38,189 nucleotides of DNA from Shewanella sp. TC10 (GTDB lineage Bacteria; Pseudomonadota; Gammaproteobacteria; Enterobacterales; Shewanellaceae), in the NCBI RefSeq assembly GCF_009663145.1, contig NZ_VKHR01000051.1, forward strand, positions 1 through 38,189, read 5' to 3'. The notes beneath the pieces were generated by a model. It had not been told where the DNA came from and made no database searches. It saw only the letters and a list, made by a program, of their open reading frames with translations. The position numbers were made by a program, and so were the translations under genes. This document shows, in pieces, positions 1 through 6,693 of this stretch. How positions within the stretch are numbered: position 1 is the first letter of the stretch; every line of letters begins with the position of its first letter.

Positions 1-480
1 TGGCTTTAACAGAGCTTGTGTTGCCGTCGCGAACAAGCTTGCACGGATAGCGTGGGTTATAGCAGCAAGAGAAGATGAATATCGTATCGCTGCTGCATAA
101 AAGTAATCATTAACGCGCTAACAATTAGTTTTACCAACCACCAAGTTGCCAAGATAATTGAATTGATGATGAGACAGTCAGACTGTTCTACTTAAAACCT
201 TCGCCTGGCATTGGCTCTAAAGAAGCCGTAAGGATGATAAGGAAAGTAGAAGCAAATATCCATCAGGGCCAGAGGTGTACCTCAATAACAGGCCGAATAT
301 ATGGGTGCAATGAACTATTCTCAAAGTCGATATTAAATATCTTGCAAACCGGATGGGTCCATATATGCCAAGGAGTGACCCTGCACCGCGAAAGCTAGCC
401 AGAATCTTAAGTGCAGGATGCACTAAATGCCTTGAATCACATGGATGTGCGAGAAAGACCATGTCTGGACTCACGTAATT
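1..480 (+). mobile_element. 3' end of an IS110/IS1111-family insertion sequence (left part outside window)
   Basis: The element enters from the left edge. It contributes the transposase C-terminus (stop at 98-100) and then a non-coding tail of about 380 bases with no credible gene. The tail holds small perfect hairpins, for example AGTGCA-gga-TGCACT at 410-424 and CACAT-gg-ATGTG at 438-449. A long structured non-coding region 3' of the transposase is the layout of the IS1111 subgroup of IS110, where that region encodes the guide RNA (bridge/seekRNA). The right boundary near 466-480 is a guess, because IS110-type elements have no obvious terminal repeats and the left end is not visible. Confidence 0.55.
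2..100 (+). CDS. IS110-family transposase, C-terminal fragment (5' truncated by window edge)
   Basis: Reading from base 2 gives 32 residues and a TAA stop at 98-100. The segment NRACVAVANKLARIAW is the characteristic C-terminal helix of the Transposase_20 (IS116/IS110/IS902) domain, where family members typically read NRAAVALANKxARIxWA. This region lies next to the serine of the composite active site in DEDD-type IS110 recombinases. The catalytic residues are outside the window, so integrity of the element cannot be judged. The family call rests on a short but distinctive stretch. Confidence 0.75.
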   Translation, partial: GFNRACVAVANKLARIAWVIAAREDEYRIAAA

Positions 481-1188
481 TTTTTGCTTACCTCATTTCA
501 AATTGAACATTCAAAGAAGATCAAAAGCACCCACGCAACTTGAGTATTTTAGCTTTTTAAATTGTCACAAATACAGTCAAATCGAAGAGATAATAATCCC
601 AGTGTAGATGCAGCAGCGAGCTTCTGACTGCCAAGGATGGCGGGAATGTCATTATTTGTCGGGAACAAATATGACCAAAACATGGATGTTTTGGCAGAGC
701 TTACATGGACCTTTTGATTTTAATAAAGAATGTAGCGTCTCGCAGTTGTATCTGCACATAAGCCTGCGGCAGGCAATGGATTAGATTGAAGTAGTGATAT
801 AAGAAAACCTTGCCAATAAAAACTACGAAAAAACATTACATTATGATGTGTGAATCAATTTAGATATAAAGTTTACTCTGACTCAACCAACTAATTTGGC
901 GCCAAAGAGTGCGTAAAATGAGCTTTTTACGCATCGATAATTTTATAACATTTAAGAAAACCCATAAATATCAATCTACTGCGGATTTTTTAAAGTGTTG
1001 TATAGACCTCGTAAACAAAGACGCATTCTTTCTCCGGCAGTATTATGAGCATTTTTTAAGAGTTTAAGGGAGATATTCGATTTACAACAATGACTTAGCG
1101 ATGGTACCTTTGAAGTTTGAATTGAGCAGCCTGGAACATTATTGTGCTGCTATTGAATAAGCTGTTATGTTTCTCTAAGGATAGGTAG
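481..1188. other. Non-coding stretch between the IS end and the first cassette gene
   Basis: I see no convincing gene in these roughly 700 bases. The stretch is AT-rich and contains several dyads: the hairpin series at about 628-694, a 12-bp palindrome TTTGGCGCCAAA at 895-906, and TGCGTAAAA-N6-TTTTACGCA at 910-933. A GTTATGT motif at 1164-1170, preceded by a GCAGC/GCTGC pair, could be the right core of a degenerate recombination site bounding the first cassette, but no matching left core is visible. I cannot tell whether this is a gene-less cassette, attI-adjacent DNA or ordinary spacer. Confidence 0.4.
590..790. repeat. Multi-hairpin intergenic element, probable dispersed repeat
   Basis: Within 110 bases there are consecutive short dyads. 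They are GCC-aaggat-GGC near 631-642, ATTTGT-cggga-ACAAAT near 653-670, and a perfect CCAAAACAT-gg-ATGTTTTGG at 675-694. They are followed by segments of the GAGCTTACATGGAC and CTCGCAGTTG type. Recurrent GGATG loops are typical of non-coding dispersed elements in Shewanella- and Vibrio-like genomes as I recall them. Only one copy is in the window, so dispersal is an inference. Confidence 0.35.
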
Positions 1189-1536
1189 TTGAGTTTAGTT
1201 GGTTCGAAAACTGAAAAGGATATTGAGACCGAACTAGTAGCATTAACTTCAAATGCTATGACTAGTTCGAAAGGGTTTCACTTAAAAGCATTACTTTCTG
1301 AATTAGATCTTAATAGCCAAAAAGTAATAGTTTTAAATAACTTTCCAGATGAAACATGCGACGTATATTTGCTATTAATAGAAAATAGATTAATTGGGCA
1401 AGTTGAAATTGATTCTGATGACCTTGAAAATCCAACTATTGAAACGTTTACGATTCCTGAATATAAAAAAGGATTAAGTAAAATTCAACAAATAAGGTTA
1501 GCTGTGGCAATCATGCTATTGAGCTCAGAAACATAA
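1189..1536 (+). CDS. Integron cassette protein of unknown function
   Basis: The gene encodes 115 residues from a TTG start preceded by AAGGA at about 7 bases spacing. I do not recognise a family. The protein is acidic, has no signal peptide or membrane segment, and should be cytoplasmic. It has an amphipathic N-terminal half (helix-like SKTEKDIETELVALTSNAM) followed by a beta-rich segment (KVIVLNN...VYLLLIENRLIGQVEID). The stop codon (1534-1536) is embedded in the left core of the downstream attC site, the usual compact design of a gene cassette. There is no obvious promoter directly upstream, so it would depend on an array promoter or a cryptic internal one. It is more AT-rich than the core genes to the right, consistent with horizontal origin. 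Confidence 0.7.
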   Translation: MSLVGSKTEKDIETELVALTSNAMTSSKGFHLKALLSELDLNSQKVIVLNNFPDETCDVYLLLIENRLIGQVEIDSDDLENPTIETFTIPEYKKGLSKIQQIRLAVAIMLLSSET

Positions 1537-1631
1537 CAAGAATTTAAAGCGGGGCTGCTAACAGTTTGCTCGGTTTCGCTTCGCTACACATTTTAGCAAA
1601 CTATTAACAGCCCCTTAAATGGGTGTTAAGT
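1534..1631 (+). other. attC recombination site of cassette 1
   Basis: The left core (ATAACAAG at 1533-1540) and right core (GTTAAGT at 1625-1631) bracket a long imperfect dyad. GGGGCTG pairs with CAGCCCC, and AGTTTGCT pairs with AGCAAACT. The right end CCCTTAAATGGGTGTTAAG has the standard attC right-arm layout. The length of about 98 bases is within the usual attC range. Cleavage would be expected after G1625. Confidence 0.85.
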
Positions 1632-1644
1632 TGCTAAGGAAAGT

Positions 1645-2013
1645 ATGGCATCTCTCAAACCTCTAAAAGGTGTCGCTTATGATATCGCGCACCACGCACA
1701 AAGCGGGTTAAGCTTTTTACATCCTCATTTGGGAGAAATGTGCAGAGAAGTAGGTATAACAGAAGCAACTATTGATTTAATGGCTAAGGATTCTTATCCA
1801 GCAGAGTTGAGAGAGTACAAACCTTTAAAACTAGCTATCGGTACGCTTAAAGATAAATTTGTCATTATCCTTAGCAAAAGAGAAATGAGTTTGGGCTTTA
1901 TTAGTGAGTTAAAGCTTAAGTTTATTTTTTATACCGCAGACAACTCACTTTGTGCAGTGGAGTCAACCTTGGTCAAAACAAATGGTATAACTCACGTACA
2001 AACAGTGAAATAG
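1645..2013 (+). CDS. Integron cassette protein of unknown function
   Basis: The gene encodes 122 residues from an ATG preceded by AAGGAAAG. It sits 14 bases after the cassette boundary of attC 1 and ends 5 bases before the left core of attC 2. I do not recognise a family. The N-terminal half contains HHAQSGLSFLHPHLGEMC, which is rich in His and might be a small metal- or nucleotide-interacting patch, but that is speculation. The C-terminal half alternates hydrophobic strands (KFVIILSKR, LKFIFYTA). No signal peptide or membrane helix is visible. Its placement between two attC sites makes it a genuine cassette gene even though the function is unknown. Confidence 0.7.
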   Translation: MASLKPLKGVAYDIAHHAQSGLSFLHPHLGEMCREVGITEATIDLMAKDSYPAELREYKPLKLAIGTLKDKFVIILSKREMSLGFISELKLKFIFYTADNSLCAVESTLVKTNGITHVQTVK

Positions 2014-2017
2014 CAAC

Positions 2018-2114
2018 TAAACAAGTTGCTCAAAAGGACATAAAACGCTTGGCTTGCGCTCCTTCGTCACTAATTTTAGCCAAGCATTTTACGCCCATTA
2101 GCAAGGCGTTAGAG
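2018..2114 (+). other. attC recombination site of cassette 2
   Basis: The left core TAAACAAG (2018-2025) and the right core GGCGTTAG (crossover at G2108) enclose a hairpin in which GCTTGGCT pairs with AGCCAAGC. The loop and variable arm differ completely from attC 1 and attC 3, as expected for cassettes of independent origin. Confidence 0.8.
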
Positions 2115-2123
2115 ACGAGGTCG

Positions 2124-2546
2124 ATGATAGAGATTGTTGAAACTCAAGACTTAAAATCTTCTGCGCAGTTTACATTTGACAACATGAAATCTTACTACGA
2201 AATCTACGGCGTAGATTGGGGGACTGAAGATGTCTACCAAGCAACCAAAGGCCTGTCGAACTTTGACATTCTTTCTAATGGTCAACGAATTGGTGTGCTT
2301 CGGTTATCATTCGAACGTGAGCGGTGTCAACTTCGTGACATACAGGTTGGAGCTGCCCACCAAAGTAAAGGATACGGTGCTCAAGTGATTTCCAGAGTTA
2401 AGGATATAGCTCAACAACGAACTTTAAATGCTATCGAGCTTAAAGTCTTTCAGCGAAGCCCTGCGCATAAACTGTATAGCCGTAATGGATTTACAGTTGA
2501 TAGTAAAGATGAACGTTTTTACTACATGAGCTTGTCCGTCTCATAA
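2124..2546 (+). CDS. GNAT-family N-acetyltransferase (integron cassette)
   Basis: The gene encodes 140 residues. The frame is open further upstream, but the ATG at 2124 is chosen because it follows GAGG by about 6 bases and everything before 2115 belongs to attC 2 or cassette 2. The GNAT core is clear: strand QRIGVLRLSFERERCQLRDIQV, then the acetyl-CoA pyrophosphate loop AHQSKGYGAQVI (a Q/RxxGxG/A-type motif), and the C-terminal KLYSRNGFT segment (the usual YxxxGF). Family members transfer an acetyl group from acetyl-CoA to an amine of a small molecule or protein; the acceptor cannot be predicted. The AKL-type aminoglycoside acetyltransferases have different sequences, so no resistance function is claimed. 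The stop codon overlaps the left core of attC 3. Confidence 0.85.
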   Translation: MIEIVETQDLKSSAQFTFDNMKSYYEIYGVDWGTEDVYQATKGLSNFDILSNGQRIGVLRLSFERERCQLRDIQVGAAHQSKGYGAQVISRVKDIAQQRTLNAIELKVFQRSPAHKLYSRNGFTVDSKDERFYYMSLSVS

Positions 2547-2626
2547 CAAGGTTGTAAACACGGCCAAAAAACAGTTGGCTCGCGCTCGTGCCTCGCCGAT
2601 TTTAACCCCTTATTAGGGCGTTAACT
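2544..2626 (+). other. attC recombination site of cassette 3 (last of the array)
   Basis: The left core ATAACAAGG (from 2543) and the right core GGGCGTTAACT (crossover at G2620) have the right spacing of about 83 bases. The internal pairing (TTGGC with GCCGA) is weaker than in the other two sites. No further core-like motif with the correct spacing follows before the minus-strand chromosomal genes, so this is taken as the distal end of the array. Confidence 0.7.
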
Positions 2627-2749
2627 CATAGAAATTATAATCTGAAAATCACAGAATAGGGTTAAAAATCTAACGCGTTTTTCTCCAAAAGTATGTTTGA
2701 AAATGATCAAACTTTAATATGGTCGTGCACTTCTCTGGCGTATTTTTAG

Positions 2750-3469
2750 CTATTTCTTCTGACTTAATCGATAGAGTCGGGCAAAGCTGTCACGACTACC
2801 TCGAGATAATCTTTTTTGTTGCGCCAACAATAATTCTGCCGCTCCAAGCGCATCAACTAATGCGTTATGACTATTATATTCAGGCAAGCCATAACGTTTG
2901 CGGGTGCCTGCTAATGTAAGATCGACATCTGAGTAATGATCGATTGCGGTGGCAAAGTGCTTTTCTAGGCATAGAGTGTCGAGCCAAAGTAGTGGCGGTG
3001 GTGGTAGTTGCCAATACTTTTTAGCGTAGTAATTAATGAAACTCGCTTCAATCACTGAGCCGTGAACGACTAATACTTTGTCGCCGAGCTGAGTAAAAAA
3101 ATAGCTCATCGCTTCATGAAGTGACACCCCATTCGCCAGCATTTGAGGCGTAATGTGGTTAATGACAGCTGACTCAGGTTTGACCTTGTCACAATGCTTA
3201 ATATAAACATGTTGGCTGTTGGCTAAATCAATTTGCTGATTTTTTATCACCACCCAACCCATACTGAGTATTTCATCTTCGACAGGATCAAAGCCTGTGG
3301 TTTCAATATCCAACGCTAAATAAGTGACTTCGCTGCATAGGGCTTTAAGCTCAGGCAATGGCGCTGAAGTCGGCTCAACCAAGCTTTGAATCAAGCTGTC
3401 TTTAATGAGGTAGTTTTCACGCTGCCTTTTTAAAGCGGATAATGGGTGAAAATAGTCTAAAAGACTCAT
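2750..3469 (-). CDS. DnaQ-like 3'-5' exonuclease (DEDDh family)
   Basis: The protein has 239 residues. Exo I is clear in YLALDIETTGFD (Asp54, Glu56). The Exo III/h motif is HNALVDALGAAEL, with the catalytic His and Asp. At the Exo II position the protein reads VVHGSVIEASFI, with Glu where the polymerase epsilon subunit has Asp; this could be a subfamily trait or alter activity. An N-terminal extension of about 45 residues precedes the nuclease domain. The start codon overlaps the stop of the DUF294 gene (TAATG), so the two are translationally coupled and probably act together. The pair is commonly seen next to acetate-uptake genes in other proteobacteria, but those are absent here. The substrate (RNA or DNA ends) is unknown. 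Confidence 0.85.
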   Translation of the reverse strand: MSLLDYFHPLSALKRQRENYLIKDSLIQSLVEPTSAPLPELKALCSEVTYLALDIETTGFDPVEDEILSMGWVVIKNQQIDLANSQHVYIKHCDKVKPESAVINHITPQMLANGVSLHEAMSYFFTQLGDKVLVVHGSVIEASFINYYAKKYWQLPPPPLLWLDTLCLEKHFATAIDHYSDVDLTLAGTRKRYGLPEYNSHNALVDALGAAELLLAQQKRLSRGSRDSFARLYRLSQKK

Positions 3470-5334
3470 TAAATATTCCCAAAGCGCAATTTAGCGGCAT
3501 CTTGTTGATCGGCGATGATCCTAAAAGCATCTTTTAAATGTTTACGCTCAAAGCTGCCAAAGGTATCGGGATTAATATTGTTGTCAGGTATTTTTCCTTC
3601 CTTTAATGCCGTTAATTGGTGGCTATACCTGAAGGATAAAATAAATCGATAGGCTCCCATAATATTCTGAAAGGCATCGTCACTTAATACGCCTGCTTTA
3701 TTTGCTGCCTGAAAGCGCGCTTCGGTTTGCAGTGCGTCACTGCCCACTGCTAATGCGTAAATTCGAGCAAGATCAATAATCAAGTTAATGGCGTACTTTT
3801 TAATGTTCAGGGTTTTATTATTCTCACCGCTTTTTTCTAATACCAGTGAATTGAAGATGCCTAATGGTGGATTGGTGTTGGTGGCATCTTTAACCAAAAT
3901 ACCTAAGAACTCAGCATTTTCACAAATGTGATTATGCATTGACTCATGCAGTTCATGCTCAAAATTTTGATTGCCAAATACGGTACGTATTTCTAAAAAA
4001 ACACTGATGTTGAGCAGGCGTTCGTATTCAGGGTTAGCAACCCACTTTTTGTAATACTGTTTCCACATAGAGAGTGGCTGACGCCATTTATCAGTGGTGG
4101 GCATATAATTGCCAGTACAAAGAGGGTAGTCACATCGGTCTAGCCCTTGGGTGACAAAGTCAGCTAAATGTTTAAAGTAAATACGATCGTTTTCGGTGAC
4201 ATTATCTGCCAGCACAATGGCGCTATCTTGGTCAGTTAAACAATGCACTTCATTACGGGCGTGAGAGCCAGCAACAATCCACGCAAAGTCACAAGGTGGC
4301 TCGCCCAATTGATCAATCATGATATTAATGAGTCTTCGAGTATATGCATCGAAGATCATTGCCATGACTTTACCTATGGTTTCAGGAACCACTTTACCTT
4401 CAACTAGCGCTTCGAAAATAGCTTGGCGCTCAGGGTTTAACGTGGCTAACTCTTTCACGCTGACGGCATATTTAATTTTCTCGATCAAGAAAATAGCCTG
4501 CATACGATGATTTTGAACTAAGTGAGTTGTGGTGAGTAAGCCAACGACCTTATTGTTCTCAACCACAGGTAGATTGCGTACATTGTATTGCATCATTAAA
4601 GAAGCAGCTTGCAATACCAAATCTTCTGGCGTGACAGTTAAGGGGTTAGATGTCATCACATCTTTGATTGGTTTATCAATAGGGTAACCTTCGACAATGA
4701 CGCGTTTAGTCATATCTCTATCGGTAATTAAGCCAACTATCTTGTCATCTTCATAAATCACCGCGCAAGATGTCCGTTTAATCATGCGCATTTCGTGAGC
4801 GACAGCTTGAATGCTCATGTCAGCGGTGACCACTGCAATACGACCACTGGCGACGTCTTTAACTTTACGTATAAAGAGGCCTTTTTCTTTATTAGACCAT
4901 ACAACATCCAATGCCGAGTTTAAGCGCACCTGAGCTTGAGATGCGAAATGTTCGGCATATTCTGGGGTCTTAGTGAATAAGGTCTGAAGCGCGGAATGTG
5001 GGATTAAATACAGTAAGCAAGGTTCAATGGCGGTGGCTTGATAGCCTTGATCATCATCAACATCAGAATCTAGAAAGGTAAAACCAAATAAATCTTCAGC
5101 CTCTAAACGGGCGCGAAGTACGCCACTTTTTTTACGTTGCTCCATGGCTCCTGAGCGGACAATATAAAGATGCTTCTCTTGATTATCAGCCGACAAGTCG
5201 ACAATTTCGCCTTGGGCAACATAGATAATTTTGACCACTTCAGCGAGATCGCGCACCACGGTTTTAGGCAGTTTATCAAATGGATCGATTTGTCCAATAA
5301 ATTGGATGACGTTAGGAAGTAAAGATTCGTCCAT
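3469..5334 (-). CDS. cNMP-binding / CBS-pair / DUF294 nucleotidyltransferase-like signalling protein
   Basis: The protein has 621 residues in four parts: a cyclic-nucleotide-binding domain (about 15-135), two CBS domains (about 165-285, including DRDMTKRVI and VRNLPVVENNKVVGLLT), a DUF294 nucleotidyltransferase-like domain (about 310-450) and a DUF294 C-terminal helical domain (about 480-610). The nucleotidyltransferase signature GSHARNEVHCLTDQDSA preserves the GS and DxD-type residues. No membrane segment is present, so it is cytoplasmic. The family resembles GlnD-type regulatory uridylyltransferases in domain logic, and a sensor role for cyclic and adenine nucleotides is inferred; no reaction is established. 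The start has AAGG 8 bases upstream. The gene is first in a two-gene operon with the exonuclease. Confidence 0.88.
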   Translation of the reverse strand: MDESLLPNVIQFIGQIDPFDKLPKTVVRDLAEVVKIIYVAQGEIVDLSADNQEKHLYIVRSGAMEQRKKSGVLRARLEAEDLFGFTFLDSDVDDDQGYQATAIEPCLLYLIPHSALQTLFTKTPEYAEHFASQAQVRLNSALDVVWSNKEKGLFIRKVKDVASGRIAVVTADMSIQAVAHEMRMIKRTSCAVIYEDDKIVGLITDRDMTKRVIVEGYPIDKPIKDVMTSNPLTVTPEDLVLQAASLMMQYNVRNLPVVENNKVVGLLTTTHLVQNHRMQAIFLIEKIKYAVSVKELATLNPERQAIFEALVEGKVVPETIGKVMAMIFDAYTRRLINIMIDQLGEPPCDFAWIVAGSHARNEVHCLTDQDSAIVLADNVTENDRIYFKHLADFVTQGLDRCDYPLCTGNYMPTTDKWRQPLSMWKQYYKKWVANPEYERLLNISVFLEIRTVFGNQNFEHELHESMHNHICENAEFLGILVKDATNTNPPLGIFNSLVLEKSGENNKTLNIKKYAINLIIDLARIYALAVGSDALQTEARFQAANKAGVLSDDAFQNIMGAYRFILSFRYSHQLTALKEGKIPDNNINPDTFGSFERKHLKDAFRIIADQQDAAKLRFGNI

Positions 5335-5391
5335 TTTTATACCTTAAATAATGAATAGCTCTGATCTTACATAGCTTAAACTCAATTTTCT

Positions 5392-5419
5392 CAAGCTGCA
5401 TGAAAATTTAAGCAGCTTG
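5392..5419. other. Intergenic hairpin between PL7 gene end and DUF294 gene
   Basis: CAAGCTGC (5392-5399) and GCAGCTTG (5412-5419) form a perfect 8-bp stem with a 12-base loop, 22 bases (upstream, in map order) from the stop codon of the minus-strand PL7 gene. There is no good U-tract on the minus strand, so it is only a weak terminator candidate for PL7. Confidence 0.4.
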
Positions 5420-5440
5420 GATTTTGACTGTCATGCCTAG

Positions 5441-6394
5441 TTATGGAGCATGAGTGACCTTAAGCTCAGTAAAGCCAACTTCAAAAACTTGTCCTGCATA
5501 ATCTGATGAAGTGACAATTTGTGGATAAATACCGGCTTTAAAGTAGTACTCTTCATTTAGCCAAGCGGTATCTAAAGTATACTCTTTACCATCGTTAGCA
5601 ATGACGGGCTCGCCCCACTTTAATAATTTTTGAGTGCTTATGCCTGCCGCTATCGTTGTCAGTGTTATGCCAGCTGTATCGACTTCAATTGCATATTGCC
5701 AATCTTCGTAAGCTTTAGCGGTACCAAGCTCAATACTAAACGGTTGGCAGCTATCACAAGTTTGATTATCGGGTTTAAAGCTATCATTTAAGATCACTCT
5801 GACAGGTTTCTCGCTACCTTCCCATAGGACTTTAACTAATGCTTGTTTGATATCTTTACCATGTACCTGGCCGACGATGACTTTAGGACTAACAGAAGTT
5901 ATCTGTGGGTACTGGATAATATTAACTGAAGCTTCTAGTTGGTGCTTACCGCTTATCGTCCAATTTTGATTGGTCGCAGAGCAGGGGTTTTCAGTATCAA
6001 ACCGATAAAGCTCTCGCAGTTCTGAACGAACATACTGAGTATTAGGCGTAGTGGCCCCATCCATTCCTAAATCGACATTAAATACCAACTGCAGTGGATT
6101 TGTCTCGGTCCAGAAATAGGCAATGTCAGTATCGTTAGATAAGGTTTGATTATTACTGCATGTTGACGGTTTTAATTCTGCTGCGCTCGTCCCCCCTGAA
6201 CCATAAAAGCTGTCTTTACTCTCAGGAATAGTCAATTTCCACTGCTCAATTGTCCAATTACAGGTTTCGCACGGAGGTACTTCTGGAGGCGTTTCAGGAG
6301 GCAATTCTGGAGGCGTTTCAGGTGAATCAGAAGAACCTGAACAACCTAAAAGAAGTATAAGTAATACATTAGAGATGAATACTCGCATTAACAT
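5441..6394 (-). CDS. PL7 alginate lyase, lipoprotein
   Basis: The protein has 317 residues and eliminates glycosidic bonds in alginate. The start at 6394 is chosen because AAGGAAGG lies 8 bases upstream and the signal peptide then begins correctly. A lipobox LLLGC puts the acylated Cys at position 18. A Pro/Glu linker (about 23-41) follows, then one PL7 catalytic domain (about 45-317). All three PL7 signature blocks are present: RSELR (123-127), QVH (176-178) and YFKAGIYPQ (284-292), supplying the catalytic Gln/His/Tyr/Arg set. QVH rather than QIH is usually linked to preference for mannuronate-containing substrate. There is no carbohydrate-binding module. It is divergent from the PL6 gene, with a shared 299-base control region. 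Confidence 0.92.
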   Translation of the reverse strand: MLMRVFISNVLLILLLGCSGSSDSPETPPELPPETPPEVPPCETCNWTIEQWKLTIPESKDSFYGSGGTSAAELKPSTCSNNQTLSNDTDIAYFWTETNPLQLVFNVDLGMDGATTPNTQYVRSELRELYRFDTENPCSATNQNWTISGKHQLEASVNIIQYPQITSVSPKVIVGQVHGKDIKQALVKVLWEGSEKPVRVILNDSFKPDNQTCDSCQPFSIELGTAKAYEDWQYAIEVDTAGITLTTIAAGISTQKLLKWGEPVIANDGKEYTLDTAWLNEEYYFKAGIYPQIVTSSDYAGQVFEVGFTELKVTHAP

Positions 6395-6693
6395 AACGAT
6401 AACCTTCCTTATTTGTAAGACAATATATCTTACTTTTTCAAACGAATTTGTGGGAGAAATTTTTAATATTCTACTCAATTAGCAATCAGTAAATGAGACT
6501 GTTGTTAATTTTTATAGTTAAAGTTAACCCTGAAAGCCTACTTGTTAAAGGTTTTTTTGTCTTAGTTGCAAAAAGTAATCAATTATATACTCCTAATTAG
6601 TTAGTTTATGAACAATCTCACAGTTTTTCCTACCAAAAGATTAATAATACAAATAAGCTTGTGTTAAATAATACAAATGGGAAAGGGGAAAGT
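6395..6693. promoter_or_regulatory. Divergent control region of the PL7 and PL6 alginate lyase genes
   Basis: These 299 bases separate two start codons that point away from each other and should contain both promoters. The DNA is strongly AT-rich, with TATATA-like stretches near 6421-6432 and 6583-6591. I found no -35/-10 pair with acceptable spacing and no clear operator palindrome, so promoter positions are not assigned. Confidence 0.4.

Noticed and set aside
217..474. An 85-codon minus-strand open frame in the IS tail
   Set aside because: It lies wholly in the structured non-coding end of the IS1111-type element, has no ribosome-binding site and resembles no protein.
1081..1170. A possible fourth attC site just before the first cassette gene
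   Set aside because: GTTATGT at 1164-1170 and a GCAGC/GCTGC pair are suggestive, but no left core (RYYYAAC) at proper spacing and no matching arms could be found.
1950..2123. Longer N-terminus of the GNAT protein
   Set aside because: The extra 58 codons run through cassette 2 and attC 2, and a well-placed ribosome-binding site precedes the ATG at 2124.
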